Assembly (NCBI GenBank): GCA_900472395.1 | Contig: UCHV01000006.1 | Location: 1-64,000 of the forward strand | Direction: 5' to 3' | DNA from: Hyphomicrobiales bacterium | GTDB lineage: Bacteria; Pseudomonadota; Alphaproteobacteria; Rhizobiales; Rhizobiaceae | DNA length: 64,000 bases | Shown: positions 45,071 to 54,544 of the stretch, piece after piece | Layout of the letters: the number at the start of each line of letters is the position of its first letter | How positions within the stretch are numbered: position 1 is the stretch's first letter | Program-made: the position numbers and the translations under genes | The notes under the pieces: generated by a model | Database searches by the model: none | The model's input: the letters and a program-made list of their open reading frames with translations, nothing else | Told to the model about the DNA's origin: nothing

Positions 45071-45753
45071 TGCAACCCCGTCACCGCGTTAATCTGTTCA
45101 CAGAGTAACACAGAAGACGAAGGGTGCGAGACCTCGGCATCATCACAGTTTCACTTAACGGTGATGATCGGCGTGAATGCGTCGCCTGATTTCGATTGCG
45201 ACTACTGGCGGACTTCGTCACCGCCGGGGCGGCCAAGTCCGTGTTTCAATGCTTCCAGAAGGCAATCGGAAATCGCCTGTCGCAAAGCATAGGTATTGTT
45301 GCTGGTGCGCTTGTGGTCGAGCGACTGTGCCGCATCGACAAGGCTCAATCCCTGGTGAACCACAATCTGATGAGCCCGCTGGAAAGCCCAGGACTCAATT
45401 GTACTACTTTGCTCGATCAAAGCAGCCTCGCTAAATCATCTAGCCAATATTCATGCGAATCATTTCGCATCTGGAAAATAACTCAGCTGTACTCGGTGCG
45501 AAACGTGCCAAGTAAAATGTACCAAAAATGGTGTTTCAATTCCGCAATGAAAACAATGGTCTACAATTTATTACGGGCAATAATTGTGGTTTTCTCACCT
45601 GATTGGCAAGATGATAGGCCGTCGTTGTTTGCGTAGAACTACCCGATTTCGACTATATTTTGCCGGGTTTGCGTATATCGGGCGCGGCGAGCAGGCCGCC
45701 GTAACGCCGGCGACAGGGTGGGCCGGCGCAGTAACCACGCACCGGCCACCGGT
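45071..45753. other. Long low-coding, AT-richer region
   Basis: In this 683-bp stretch base composition falls well below the neighbours between about 45430 and 45660. A stem (ATCATCAC/GTGATGAT, 45139-45168) lies before DUF1194. Apart from one weak minus-strand frame no gene is supported. It may be a remnant of an inserted and decayed element. Confidence 0.45.
45202..45420 (-). CDS. Possible small protein or gene remnant
   Basis: A 72-residue frame with a TTG start and GAGG 5 bases upstream. The product (AFQRAHQIVVHQGLSLVDAAQSLDHKRTSNNTYALRQAISDCLLEALKHGL) is amphipathic and helical and looks protein-like, but no family is recognised. It may be a fragment of a longer gene. Weak support. Confidence 0.3.
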   Translation of the reverse strand: MIEQSSTIESWAFQRAHQIVVHQGLSLVDAAQSLDHKRTSNNTYALRQAISDCLLEALKHGLGRPGGDEVRQ

Positions 45754-45912
45754 TCATTTCTTCACAATAACCCATATGGCATGAATGATGCCGGGAATAT
45801 ACCCGCACAACGTCAACAGGATGTTCAGCCAGAAGTGCAGGCCAAGGCCAACCTGAAGAAACACGCCGACCGGGGGCAGGAAAATGGCGAAAAGGATGCG
45901 AATAACGTCCAA
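45754..45912 (-). CDS. Pmp3/YqaE (UPF0057) small membrane protein
   Basis: A 52-residue protein with two transmembrane helices and the family signature FLPPVGVFLQVGLGLHFWLNILLTLCGYIPGIIHAIWVIV. A TTG start is used, with AAGGA upstream. Homologues help ion homeostasis and resistance to cold or salt stress. It is shorter than usual annotation cut-offs and easy to miss. Confidence 0.9.
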   Translation of the reverse strand: MDVIRILFAIFLPPVGVFLQVGLGLHFWLNILLTLCGYIPGIIHAIWVIVKK

Positions 45913-45997
45913 GACCTAGTCCTTATGCTGGAACAATTCTGGATCGATAACGCAGAGCAGATGTTTTGGTTTCACGCCGACCGGCAGGCGATTGCCG

Positions 45998-46633
45998 TTA
46001 TTTTTTCAACGCGTCATCGGGCTTGCGGCCAGGCCGCGGATGATACCGTGGAATGGTCCAACCATTGTAAAGCGCACCGCCGCGCAGGGCGAAGGCGACG
46101 ATGAAGCCTACCGTGGCGCTGGCAAAGATATTCAGTTCCAGTGCATGGCACAGAACAAACGCACCGGCACCGGCCATTGCAGCCGATATGTATATCTCGG
46201 GACGCAGGAGAACGGATGGTTCGTCTGCAAGGATGTCACGCAGAACACCGCCGCATGTGGCTGTCAGAATTCCGGTGACAATGGCGATGATGGGCGAGCC
46301 CGTGGCTTCGAGGCCGATGAGAGCCCCCATGACGCTATAGGCGGAAAGACCGATGGCATCGAGCCAGAGGAGCAGCTTGTAGCGCCATTCCACGAAATGC
46401 GCGGTGAAGAATACCACGATGGCGGTTGCCACGCAGACGAGGATATAGACCGGCTCCTTGACCCAGAAGACGGGCAGCCTGCCCAGAACGAGGTCACGCA
46501 GCGTTCCGCCACCGACGCCAGTGACGGCGGCGAAAAACAGAAATCCGATAATATCCAGCTGCTTGCGCGATGCGGCAAGAGCGCCCGCAGCGGCAAAAAC
46601 GACGACACCCGCGTAGTCGAAAAGGGTAAGCAC
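45998..46633 (-). CDS. TRIC/YadS-family (UPF0126) membrane protein
   Basis: A 211-residue protein with about seven transmembrane segments and two internal repeats (GVVVFAAAGALAASRKQLDIIGFLFFAAVTGVGGGTLRDLVLG and GLSAYSVMGALIGLEATGSPIIAIVTGILTATCGGVLRDILADEPSVLL). The GGGxLRD motifs are diagnostic. Prokaryotic TRIC relatives form trimeric potassium channels; YadS-type members have also been linked to glycine transport. A GTG at 46633 is chosen because AAGGAG lies 6-7 bases upstream. Confidence 0.88.
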   Translation of the reverse strand: MLTLFDYAGVVVFAAAGALAASRKQLDIIGFLFFAAVTGVGGGTLRDLVLGRLPVFWVKEPVYILVCVATAIVVFFTAHFVEWRYKLLLWLDAIGLSAYSVMGALIGLEATGSPIIAIVTGILTATCGGVLRDILADEPSVLLRPEIYISAAMAGAGAFVLCHALELNIFASATVGFIVAFALRGGALYNGWTIPRYHPRPGRKPDDALKK

Positions 46634-46747
46634 GTCGTTCTCCTTGTTGGCCGGCAAATCCGGCAAGTGTTCAGGCGCCTGCTTTATGCGTCCGTTCTGG
46701 CGGAAACAAGCAGTCTGCGTGTCGCATCCACGTCCACCAACAGCAAA

Positions 46748-46776
46748 ACGGCCGGTGGCGTCTGCCGACCGGCCGT
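46748..46776. terminator. Bidirectional-looking terminator
   Basis: A perfect 9-bp stem, ACGGCCGGT/ACCGGCCGT, is followed by TTTTGC on the minus strand and CTGTTTTTCC on the plus strand. It ends the minus-strand gene at 46825. Confidence 0.8.
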
Positions 46777-46824
46777 CTGTTTTTCCTTTTGTGCTTCCCG
46801 ACAGTTAAGCCGGAGAGCGGGATT

Positions 46825-47205
46825 TTACTTCGGCAGCTGGCTGGCAACCTGCTTGATAGCGTTCGCGACCGTATCGCAGAACTGCTTTTCGGTGATGTTC
46901 TGCGCCTTGGCCGAAGCGGCAATTTCCTGGTTCACACCCATGGCGGCGACGGTGCCCTTTTCGCCGGTCTTTTCGGCTTCGTCACCCTTGGCGGTGTCGG
47001 AAGGTGCCGGAATGAGCGCGATCAGCTTTGTCTGCACGGTTGCGGCTTCGCCATCGATATGGCCTTCGTTCTGGCAATATTTCAGAACGCCAAGCTGGTT
47101 ACGGGCCGAGTTATAGGCCATTTCCATCTGCTCGTTGGTTGCCTGGGCGAAAGCCGGCGCAGCAAGTCCAGCTGCCACGAGAGCGGTCAAAACGATTTTC
47201 TTCAT
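46825..47205 (-). CDS. Small periplasmic protein of unknown function
   Basis: A 126-residue exported protein with a clear Sec signal peptide (cleavage after AFA, residue 20). The mature part is helical with cysteines at 44 and 110, which could form one disulfide (VLKYCQNEGHIDG and TEKQFCDTVANAIKQVASQ). The family looks rhizobial and is not characterised. AAGGA precedes the ATG at 47205. It stands 57 bp downstream of the efflux gene on the same strand. Confidence 0.78.
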   Translation of the reverse strand: MKKIVLTALVAAGLAAPAFAQATNEQMEMAYNSARNQLGVLKYCQNEGHIDGEAATVQTKLIALIPAPSDTAKGDEAEKTGEKGTVAAMGVNQEIAASAKAQNITEKQFCDTVANAIKQVASQLPK

Positions 47206-47262
47206 CTGTGTTTCCTTCAAAACCCCTGGGCTGACACGTGAAATATATATGCCAGCGAGCGC

Positions 47263-50200
47263 TTAATTAGGGTTGTGATCCGTTCCGGCTAGGGCTGATG
47301 GTTGTTTTTCCGCCGAGTGCGAAAACCAGCGACTGACGCGCCTTGCCATGCCATCGAGATAGGTCAGGACGACCGGCACGAAGACCAGTGTCAGCAGGGT
47401 GGAGGAAATCAGCCCGCCGATCACCGCATGCGCCATCGGCGCGCGCTGCTCGCCGCCTTCACCGAGCCCCAGCGCCATCGGCAGCATGCCGAAGATCATG
47501 GCAAGTGTCGTCATGATGATTGGCCGCAGCCGCACGGCACCGGCATCGGCAAGGCTCTGGCGCAGGGTCTTGCCTTCGCGCACACCGAGGTTGGAATAAT
47601 CGACCAGCAGGATGGCGTTCTTGGTCACGAGCCCCATCAACATGATGAAGCCGATCATCGAGAACATGTTGAGCGTGGAGCCGGTAAACAGCAGCCCGAG
47701 CAACACGCCGATCAGTGACAGCGGCAGCGTCATCATGATCGCAATCGGCTGGATGAATGAGCCGAACTGCGATGCAAGGATGATGTAGATGAAGATGACT
47801 GCGAGAACGAGCGACTGCACGGCATACCCCATGCTCTCGGAAAGGTTTTCGGCATCGCCACCGAAGGAGATGCGATAACCGACCGGAATGTCCATCTTGG
47901 CGATGGCCGCATTCAGGTCCGTTGTGATGTCTCCGAGCGCCCGGCCTTCGACATTGCTGGAGATACGCACTTCGCGGGATAGGTCCTTGCGGGTGATCGC
48001 GTCCGGTGCCGTGCTTTCCACCACATCGGCGACCTGATCCAGCAACACGGTGATCGGCTTGCCGTCGTCATCCGTGCGGCCGGTTGAGATGGTGAGGTTG
48101 CGCAGCTGGGCGGCGTCGCGCCGTCCCGTTGCCGGCAGGCGCAAGGTCACGTCGTAGGACTCGCCGTCCGGTGCGTTCCAGACGGAAATCGCATCACCGG
48201 CCACCAGCGGCCGCAGCGTATCGCCGATCGTGGCGATTGAGACGCCGAGATCGCTTGCCGCCTCGCGGCGCACACGCACAGCCAGCGTCGGCCGCACGTT
48301 TTCGATAGAGGATTCCACTTCCGTGGCGCCCGGAATGGCGGCGAGTGCCGTGGTGATCTGGTCGGAGATCCGGCGCAGTTCCTGATCGCCATCGCCGAGG
48401 ATCGAAAGCTGCAGCGGTTTCGACGATCCGCCCATGCCGGAAGATTGGCCGACCGAGATTTCCAGGCCCGCGATGCGGGCAAGTCGCTGGCGGATCGGGT
48501 CGATGCTTTGCGCCGTGGTCACCGAACGATCGGCACTGGGCACAAGCTGCACGGCGACGCTTGCCTGGTTGAAGCCACGGGCGCCGCCCGAATTGATGGT
48601 GGAATAGGTGGCGGAAACATAAGGGAATTCACGCAGCGCCTTTTCCACCTGACTGACCTTCGCTCCCATGTAATCGAGAGACGAACCTTGCGCCGCTTCC
48701 AACGAAACGCTGACTTCGCCCTGATCTGCCGGGGGCAGGAATTCGGCACCGATGCGGGGCACGAGAAGCAGGCTGCCGACGAACATGGCGGCAACGATGG
48801 CAATCGTTGTCTTGCGGTGATCGAAGGTCCAGTGAATGAGCGAGCGATAACGGCCGGCTAACCCTTCGAACCAGTGATCGAACCGCTCGACGGCACGGCC
48901 GAGAAAACCGCGCTTGGCGCCCTTCTGGCTTTGCGGATCGTACCAGACACTCGAAAGCATGGGGTCGAGCGTGAAGGACACGAACAGCGAAATCATCACG
49001 GCCGCGGCAACAGTGACACCGAACTGCAGGAAGAAGCGCCCGATCAGACCGCCCATGAAGGCGACGGGTAAGAAGACCGCGACGATGCAGAGCGTGGTGG
49101 CGAGCACGGCGAGCCCGATCTCGTTGGTGCCGTCGAGTGCCGCCTTGATGTGGTCCTTGCCCATTTGCAGGTGGCGGGTGATGTTTTCGCGAACGACGAT
49201 TGCGTCGTCGATGAGAATGCCGATGGATAACGACAGCGCCATCAGCGTCATCGTGTTGAGCGTGAAACCGAGCGCATAGATGACGGCGAATGTGCCGATG
49301 ACGGAAATCGGCAACGTCAGCCCGGTAATGACGGTGGACCGCCACGAATTGAGGAACACGAAAACGATCAGAACGGTCAGCACGCCGCCTTCGATCAGCG
49401 TGCGCTGCACTTCCGACACCTGCGAGGCAATCGCTCTGGAATTGTCGCGAGTGATGGTGAGTTCGACGTTTTCCTTGGCAAGTTCGGCATTGAGAGCGGT
49501 GATTTCCTTGCGCAGGGATGCGGCGACTTCAACCGTGTTTGCGCCCTGCACCTTGACGATATCGAGCCCGAGCGAGGGGACGCCCTGATAGGTGGCGCGG
49601 CTGGTAACCTCGGCGCCGGTATCGAGAATGGAGGCGACATCGGAGAGATAGACGGGGTAACCGCCGCTCTGCGCCACGATGATGCTATTGAAGCCCGCGG
49701 CATCGGCAATGCGGCCCTCAACGGTGACGATGCGCTGGTTGATGCCGGAAATCAGCGTGCCGGCGGCGCGGTCCTGGTTTTCGCGGCGGATGGCGTCCAT
49801 CACGGTGGAAACGCCGACGCCGTAAGCTTCCAGCCGGTCGGGATCGACAACGACGAGAACCTGACGTTCGCTGCCGCCGACAAGCGAGATCTGGCCGACA
49901 CCGCCGATGACGCTCAGTCGGTTGGTGATGACGCGGTTGGCGAGCGTGGTAATTTCGGACAACGTGCGGGTGGGGGAGGAGGCGGCAATCGAAAGGATCG
50001 GCTGGTCGTCCGGGTTGAAGCGGGTCACCTGCGGGGTATCGACCTCATCCGGGAACCCGGCTTCCAGACGCGCAACGCGGTCGCGCACTTCCTGTGCCGC
50101 CACCTGACTGTCGACATCCAGTTCGAACTGTACGACGACGATGGAACGGCCCTCGTAGGATTCCGAGGTGATGGTGTCGATGCCGCCGATCGTGTTGAGC

Positions 50201-50409
50201 GCGGATTCGATCGGCCGTGACACTTCGCTTTCGACCGATGCCGGTGAGGCGCCGGTATAGGTCGTGGCGACCACCACGATGGGAAGATCGGTTTCCGGAA
50301 ACTGATCGACGCCGAGACGGCTATAGGAAAACAGGCCAACGACGAGAATCGTCACCATCATCATGGTGGCGAAAACGGGGTGGCCGACGCTGATGCGGGT
50401 AAGGAACAT
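47263..50409 (-). CDS. RND efflux transporter, HAE1 family
   Basis: A 1048-residue inner-membrane pump with twelve transmembrane segments and two large periplasmic loops. The proton-relay pair Asp401-Asp402 in TM4 ([15 protein letters not shown]) is present, as is the C-terminal [15 protein letters not shown] motif. It lacks the longer docking insertions of AcrB-type pumps and resembles the MdtB/MexK-like group. It lies one base after the membrane fusion gene and is controlled with it by the TetR-type regulator. Substrates are unknown; drugs or plant compounds are usual. Confidence 0.95.
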   Translation of the reverse strand: MFLTRISVGHPVFATMMMVTILVVGLFSYSRLGVDQFPETDLPIVVVATTYTGASPASVESEVSRPIESALNTIGGIDTITSESYEGRSIVVVQFELDVDSQVAAQEVRDRVARLEAGFPDEVDTPQVTRFNPDDQPILSIAASSPTRTLSEITTLANRVITNRLSVIGGVGQISLVGGSERQVLVVVDPDRLEAYGVGVSTVMDAIRRENQDRAAGTLISGINQRIVTVEGRIADAAGFNSIIVAQSGGYPVYLSDVASILDTGAEVTSRATYQGVPSLGLDIVKVQGANTVEVAASLRKEITALNAELAKENVELTITRDNSRAIASQVSEVQRTLIEGGVLTVLIVFVFLNSWRSTVITGLTLPISVIGTFAVIYALGFTLNTMTLMALSLSIGILIDDAIVVRENITRHLQMGKDHIKAALDGTNEIGLAVLATTLCIVAVFLPVAFMGGLIGRFFLQFGVTVAAAVMISLFVSFTLDPMLSSVWYDPQSQKGAKRGFLGRAVERFDHWFEGLAGRYRSLIHWTFDHRKTTIAIVAAMFVGSLLLVPRIGAEFLPPADQGEVSVSLEAAQGSSLDYMGAKVSQVEKALREFPYVSATYSTINSGGARGFNQASVAVQLVPSADRSVTTAQSIDPIRQRLARIAGLEISVGQSSGMGGSSKPLQLSILGDGDQELRRISDQITTALAAIPGATEVESSIENVRPTLAVRVRREAASDLGVSIATIGDTLRPLVAGDAISVWNAPDGESYDVTLRLPATGRRDAAQLRNLTISTGRTDDDGKPITVLLDQVADVVESTAPDAITRKDLSREVRISSNVEGRALGDITTDLNAAIAKMDIPVGYRISFGGDAENLSESMGYAVQSLVLAVIFIYIILASQFGSFIQPIAIMMTLPLSLIGVLLGLLFTGSTLNMFSMIGFIMLMGLVTKNAILLVDYSNLGVREGKTLRQSLADAGAVRLRPIIMTTLAMIFGMLPMALGLGEGGEQRAPMAHAVIGGLISSTLLTLVFVPVVLTYLDGMARRVSRWFSHSAEKQPSALAGTDHNPN

Positions 50410-50410
50410 C

Positions 50411-51517
50411 TCAGAGACCCTCGATATTCACGGCCGTGCCGGCGACAAGATCCGGCAGCGGTGCGGTGACGATCGTTTCGCCTTCCTCCACGCCTGAAAC
50501 CTGCACAAGATTGCGGTCTGTCCAGCTGATCCCGAGCGTGACCGGCTGCCGGCGCAGCGTATTGCCATCGACCTTCAGCACAAACGTGCCCTCGGTATCG
50601 TGGCGGATGGAAGCGGCAGGCAATGCGACAACGTCCTTCTGGGCATCGACCTGCAGGATGCCGGTGGTGAACATGCCGCCGCGCAGCAGGCCTTCATTAT
50701 TGTCGATGGCAACGAAGACCCGCACGGCGCGCGAGCCGGCAACGGCCGTCGGCGAAATGCGCATGACCTTGCCGTCGAAGGTGCGGCCGGCGAAACCTTC
50801 GACCGAAAGCGCCACCTGCTGTTCCAGCTGCACGAGGGGAATACGGCTGGTCGGTACACCCGCATCGACCTCCATGCGGCTGAGATCGACTATTGTCATC
50901 AACTCGGTATTGAGCGGAACGGTCTGGCCCTGATCGACCGGTCGGGCGGATACGACGCCGTCGAATTCCGCTCGCAGTTCGGCATAGGCAAGCGACCGTT
51001 CGGCATCGGCGACTTCAGCCTGTTTCGAGCGCAGCTGGGCGCGAAGATTGAGCAGATTGGCGCGCGCCTCAAGGCGTGTTGCGTCGGATGCTGCGCCTCT
51101 TTCTCCCAGCGCCGTGTTGCGCTCGAGCACGGATTCGGCAAGCTCGATCTGGGCACCGAGTGCATCGATTTCGGCCTTGCGGGCGGTGACTGCCGAGGTC
51201 AGCCCCTCGGTGTCGAAGCGCACGAGAAGATCGCCCGCCTTCACCACGTCGCCGATCTGTACGGGAAGCTCGATAATGGTAGACGAAACACGCGAGGTCA
51301 GCGTCGAGCGGCGGATAGGGGTGAGCGAACCGGCAATCCGCACTTCTGTGGCGATATCCTGGCGAACCGCCTTGCTGACATCCACCGGAGCAAGCGCCAG
51401 CGGACCATCGGCTTTCGCCGGCTGCTGAGCACCGGCGCCGCCGGCTATCGCCAGGGCCATGCCGACAAGGGCGGTTGCCGTGAATTTGCCGAGGCTGAAA
51501 ATGCCTTTGCTCGTCAT
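50411..51517 (-). CDS. RND efflux membrane fusion protein
   Basis: A 368-residue periplasmic adaptor with an N-terminal signal sequence (about 1-30). It has the lipoyl-like halves ([32 protein letters not shown] and [31 protein letters not shown]), an alpha hairpin (about 110-170) and beta-barrel and proximal domains. It connects the RND pump to an outer-membrane channel, which is not encoded here. Its start overlaps the regulator stop by 4 bp. Confidence 0.94.
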   Translation of the reverse strand: MTSKGIFSLGKFTATALVGMALAIAGGAGAQQPAKADGPLALAPVDVSKAVRQDIATEVRIAGSLTPIRRSTLTSRVSSTIIELPVQIGDVVKAGDLLVRFDTEGLTSAVTARKAEIDALGAQIELAESVLERNTALGERGAASDATRLEARANLLNLRAQLRSKQAEVADAERSLAYAELRAEFDGVVSARPVDQGQTVPLNTELMTIVDLSRMEVDAGVPTSRIPLVQLEQQVALSVEGFAGRTFDGKVMRISPTAVAGSRAVRVFVAIDNNEGLLRGGMFTTGILQVDAQKDVVALPAASIRHDTEGTFVLKVDGNTLRRQPVTLGISWTDRNLVQVSGVEEGETIVTAPLPDLVAGTAVNIEGL

Positions 51518-52173
51518 GATTTGTCCCTTTCAGGGAAAGTTGCTGCGCCAAAAACATTCGGCATTATCGGATCGCAGATCGGCAAAGTGCTGGCTTTGCG
51601 AATGGCCTGTGCCATTTCCTGGGCAACCTGCTCGGTGGTGAATATCTGGCCATGGTCGATGGCGGCTATGCTGATGGTCTCGTCGATCAGACGCATGGAG
51701 GCGGCGATGGTTGCAGCACACAGGCGAACGTCGAAATCCTTTTTCGACCTATCCAGGCGGTCGGCGATGATGTCGATCATGTCCTGTTCGACCTGATAAC
51801 AGGCGACCAGCCAGACCGCGCGCAGTGCCGGTTCTTCCGTCATCCGGGTCAGCAACAAGACGGCGAGAAGTGCATCTTCGATGTCTTCCGGCGCGGTGCC
51901 GTCGAGTTTGCAGCATTCCTGGAGATGCGCTTCAATCGAAACATTGCGCGGCCATTGCCGGAGTTTGCCGTGAAACTGCATGGATGCCGCCAGAAAGAGC
52001 GGTTCGACACAACTTTCCTTGGAAGCAAAGTAACGCCAGATGGTACGTTCGGACAGGCCCGACGCAGCGGCAATCTGTGCGCCGCTGGTGGCCGCCAGCC
52101 CGTTTTTCACAAACAAACGTGCAGCATGACGCGCAACCGTCAGGCGTGTGTCTTCGCGGCGGGTATTGGCCAA
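51514..52173 (-). CDS. TetR-family repressor of the RND efflux operon
   Basis: A 219-residue regulator: the HTH TRLTVARHAARLFVKNGLAATSGAQIAAASGLSERTIWRYFASKESCVEPLF is at about residues 8-60, followed by a helical ligand domain. It is first in the operon with both pump genes. A TTG at 52173 with AGGA close upstream is taken as the start; a TTG at 52209 would add 12 residues but lacks a ribosome-binding site. The TGTCA-N5-TGACA repeat upstream is the probable operator. Confidence 0.87.
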   Translation of the reverse strand: MANTRREDTRLTVARHAARLFVKNGLAATSGAQIAAASGLSERTIWRYFASKESCVEPLFLAASMQFHGKLRQWPRNVSIEAHLQECCKLDGTAPEDIEDALLAVLLLTRMTEEPALRAVWLVACYQVEQDMIDIIADRLDRSKKDFDVRLCAATIAASMRLIDETISIAAIDHGQIFTTEQVAQEMAQAIRKASTLPICDPIMPNVFGAATFPERDKS

Positions 52174-52215
52174 TGGTCCTCGAAATCGTAATGTTGCGCT
52201 TAATGACAAAGATGA

Positions 52216-52230
52216 TGTCAGTTAGTGACA
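52216..52230. promoter_or_regulatory. Candidate TetR-type operator
   Basis: TGTCAGTTAGTGACA, a 5-bp inverted repeat with a 5-bp spacer, 43 bp before the regulator start. A further TGACA (52204-52208) lies beside it. Confidence 0.55.
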
Positions 52231-52342
52231 ATTTTGAGGCGGGAGAAATTTAGCTGTGTTGCCGGGCAGTTCGCTTCCAGCTTCATGGCATCACGCAGAT
52301 GTTGGTCGTGAAGTTCGTCGGGATGACATTATAAACGCCAGC

Positions 52343-52771
52343 ATGACCGCCTATCTCAGTCTGTTCATGGTTGCGCTGGTTGCTGCCACCATTTTTCCCG
52401 CGCAATCCGAGGCGGTCCTGGTCGGATTGATCGCGACCGGCGATTATTCTGTCTGGCTGCTGGTTCTTGTGGCGTCTGTCGGCAACATTCTCGGCTCGAT
52501 ACTCAACTGGGTTCTGGGGCGCGGCATCGAGCAGTTTCGCGAACGCCGCTGGTTTCCCGTCAAAGGTCAGGCACTCGAGCGAGCGCAAAACTGGTATCGG
52601 CGCTACGGAAAATGGTCCTTGCTGGCGAGCTGGCTGCCGGTGGTCGGAGATCCGCTGACGCTGGTGGCCGGGGTGATGAGGGAGCCGTTACCGATCTTTG
52701 TCCTGTTGGTCGCCATTGCCAAAACCGCCCGTTACGCCATCCTCGCGGCTTTTACTGTCGGTTTGGTCTGA
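52343..52771 (+). CDS. YqaA-family (VTT/SNARE-associated) membrane protein
   Basis: A 142-residue membrane protein with three or four helices, the same length as E. coli YqaA. Family features are AATIFPAQSEAVLVGLI, VASVGNILGSILNWVLGRGIE and RYGKWSLLASWLPVVGDPLTLVAGVMREPL. It is related to DedA-type proteins, some of which scramble lipids or support membrane potential. It is divergent from the TetR gene and might share its control region. Confidence 0.88.
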   Translation: MTAYLSLFMVALVAATIFPAQSEAVLVGLIATGDYSVWLLVLVASVGNILGSILNWVLGRGIEQFRERRWFPVKGQALERAQNWYRRYGKWSLLASWLPVVGDPLTLVAGVMREPLPIFVLLVAIAKTARYAILAAFTVGLV

Positions 52772-53073
52772 TCGTCTGCAACAGACGACCCATGGCGACA
52801 TGATCTATCTGGTAGAGTGGGAATGCTCCATCCGGCGGCGATATAAAGCCCTATGGTCTTATTCTCGAGTTCGAGTAATGGCGGGGTATTATTACCCAGA
52901 ATTGCAAAATTTGTGATTATCGCATTTTTTTTACGTGCGTTGTATCGATGGATAGCTATCGTGCGGCTTTGATCCACTGAGGCTCGCGGTTACGCCTGCC
53001 TCTGCGCCCGTTTCCGGCATCTCTGCCATCGCTCGCCTGCGCGGGCGACCCATATCATTGTTTGAGAGTTTCC
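52772..53073. other. Spacer without recognised gene
   Basis: 302 bp between yqaA and the next plus-strand gene. The middle is AT-rich (about 52850-52935). No gene, terminator or clear operator is seen; promoters are expected. Confidence 0.4.
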
Positions 53074-54174
53074 ATGAGCATTCCACCCGTTTCTCTTCCC
53101 GATCGTCCGCTTGCGCTGAAGCAGTCATCGCTTTCGCTGCCACGCGGTTATGCGCTTTCCGCTCCGTTGATGTTCCTTTTTGCCGCTCTTCTCATCTATT
53201 GGCAGGTGCCGGATCTTTTGCGGGATTACCGCATCAGCCAGAACCCGATCGTCCTTGAAGACGGCGAACTGCGCGATGGCGAATGCAAGGTAACGAAGGG
53301 TCTGTTCACCAGCTGCGATGCACGGCTCGTCTACACCTATAATGGCCGATATTACGACAGCAAGACCGAGATTTTCTTCGTGGATTTCCACGCCGGGAAT
53401 TATGAAACCGATCTGGTGATTTCTGCCGATAATCCGGAACTGGCAACCGTCACCCTCGGACTCGAGAAGATGCAGAACCGCGTCATCTCCTTCGGCGTGT
53501 TTTTCGGGCTCATCGCTGCGATTTGCCTCACGTCGATCTTTCTGGGTTTGCGCGTTTCCTACGCTCGCAGTCGGCTGACGACACCCGCGCCGCTTACGCC
53601 GGTTCCGGTGGAGGTCTTCACATACAAGCAGAGCGGGCGGCGTCTTTTCGTGACCTACACGGACAAGATCGCCGACGACAAAACCAAGCGTACTGCCTAT
53701 AGCCGCTTCGACAAGGGGCAGGAACCGATAATCATCGGCCAGGCGCAGGATGGTTCCCCGATCGCGCTTGCCGTCAGGCACGGCAACACTTCGCTTCCTG
53801 TCCTGCTCGATACCGGCCTTGAACGCATCAAGATGACGGATGACGAACGCACGGCAGCCCTTGCTTCGATAAAGGCGGCTCAAGCAGAAACCGCAGAAGC
53901 GACGCCACTGCGCGACCCCACCAAGAAGGGCGTTTTCTTCAGCTTCATCCGCACATTCCTCATCGTGGCCGTACTGATCATCGCGGCGGTGATGGGGTAT
54001 TGGCTGTGGTACGTCACCAGCGGCTACACGCAATTCATGCCGGCCGGCATGGAGATCAACAACATGCTGCCCGGCCCGCTGAACGAATGGGGATGCGACC
54101 AGCTGCAGAAACGCTTCGGCGATCAGAACGCTCCCTACGGCTGCACGGCCAGTGACTTCAAGAGCTGGAAGTGA
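53074..54174 (+). CDS. Membrane protein of unknown function
   Basis: A 366-residue protein with three predicted transmembrane segments (about 27-44, 136-158 and 290-312). The part between the first two (about 45-135) is probably periplasmic and contains a Cys pair (DGECKVTKGLFTSCDARLVYTYNGRYYDSK) reminiscent of DUF3592-type domains. The C-terminal periplasmic tail has another Cys pair (NEWGCDQLQKRF, PYGCTASDFKSW). GAGAG precedes the ATG. No function is recognised. Confidence 0.78.
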   Translation: MSIPPVSLPDRPLALKQSSLSLPRGYALSAPLMFLFAALLIYWQVPDLLRDYRISQNPIVLEDGELRDGECKVTKGLFTSCDARLVYTYNGRYYDSKTEIFFVDFHAGNYETDLVISADNPELATVTLGLEKMQNRVISFGVFFGLIAAICLTSIFLGLRVSYARSRLTTPAPLTPVPVEVFTYKQSGRRLFVTYTDKIADDKTKRTAYSRFDKGQEPIIIGQAQDGSPIALAVRHGNTSLPVLLDTGLERIKMTDDERTAALASIKAAQAETAEATPLRDPTKKGVFFSFIRTFLIVAVLIIAAVMGYWLWYVTSGYTQFMPAGMEINNMLPGPLNEWGCDQLQKRFGDQNAPYGCTASDFKSWK

Positions 54175-54275
54175 GACTTTGCCTGCCGCTGGCAACGGCG
54201 GCAGGCTTGACGCGGTTGAATGCCGGTCCTAGCTATCTCACAGATTGTAGATCAGCGTCATCAATGGGGAACGCG

Positions 54276-54503
54276 ATGGCACCGTCCGCCTGGATATTGA
54301 AAGTCCTGCTCGCCCTCATTGGCGCGGTGGTTGCGGCCTATGTTTTCGAAGAGGTTTTCGGCGGCGATGGCGCACTGGCGTGGATGGTCTGTGGCGGCAT
54401 TCTCGCAGCCACTGTCGGCCCGCTTTTTCAGTCGCTTTTCGCCTGGCGCAGGAGGCGTGACGCGGCTCTGACCGAAGATAAGAAAAAAGGCGGGAATGCC
54501 TGA
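54276..54503 (+). CDS. Small two-helix membrane protein
   Basis: A 75-residue protein with two hydrophobic segments (WILKVLLALIGAVVAAYVF and LAWMVCGGILAATVGPLFQSLFAW) and a basic, cytoplasmic C-terminus rich in Arg and Lys. GGGGA lies 5 bases before the ATG at 54276; an ATG at 54264 is also possible. It is unrecognised. A terminator hairpin overlaps its stop codon. Confidence 0.7.
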   Translation: MAPSAWILKVLLALIGAVVAAYVFEEVFGGDGALAWMVCGGILAATVGPLFQSLFAWRRRRDAALTEDKKKGGNA

Positions 54504-54515
54504 GCATCCCGCCTT
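54487..54515. terminator. Terminator shared by convergent genes
   Basis: A stem AAGGCGGGAATGC/GCATCCCGCCTT (one bulged base) lies between the small membrane gene and the chemoreceptor gene. The A-run before it gives a T-tract on the minus strand for the chemoreceptor transcript. Confidence 0.75.
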
Positions 54516-54544
54516 TCATCAGACCATTACTGACCTGAAACAGA

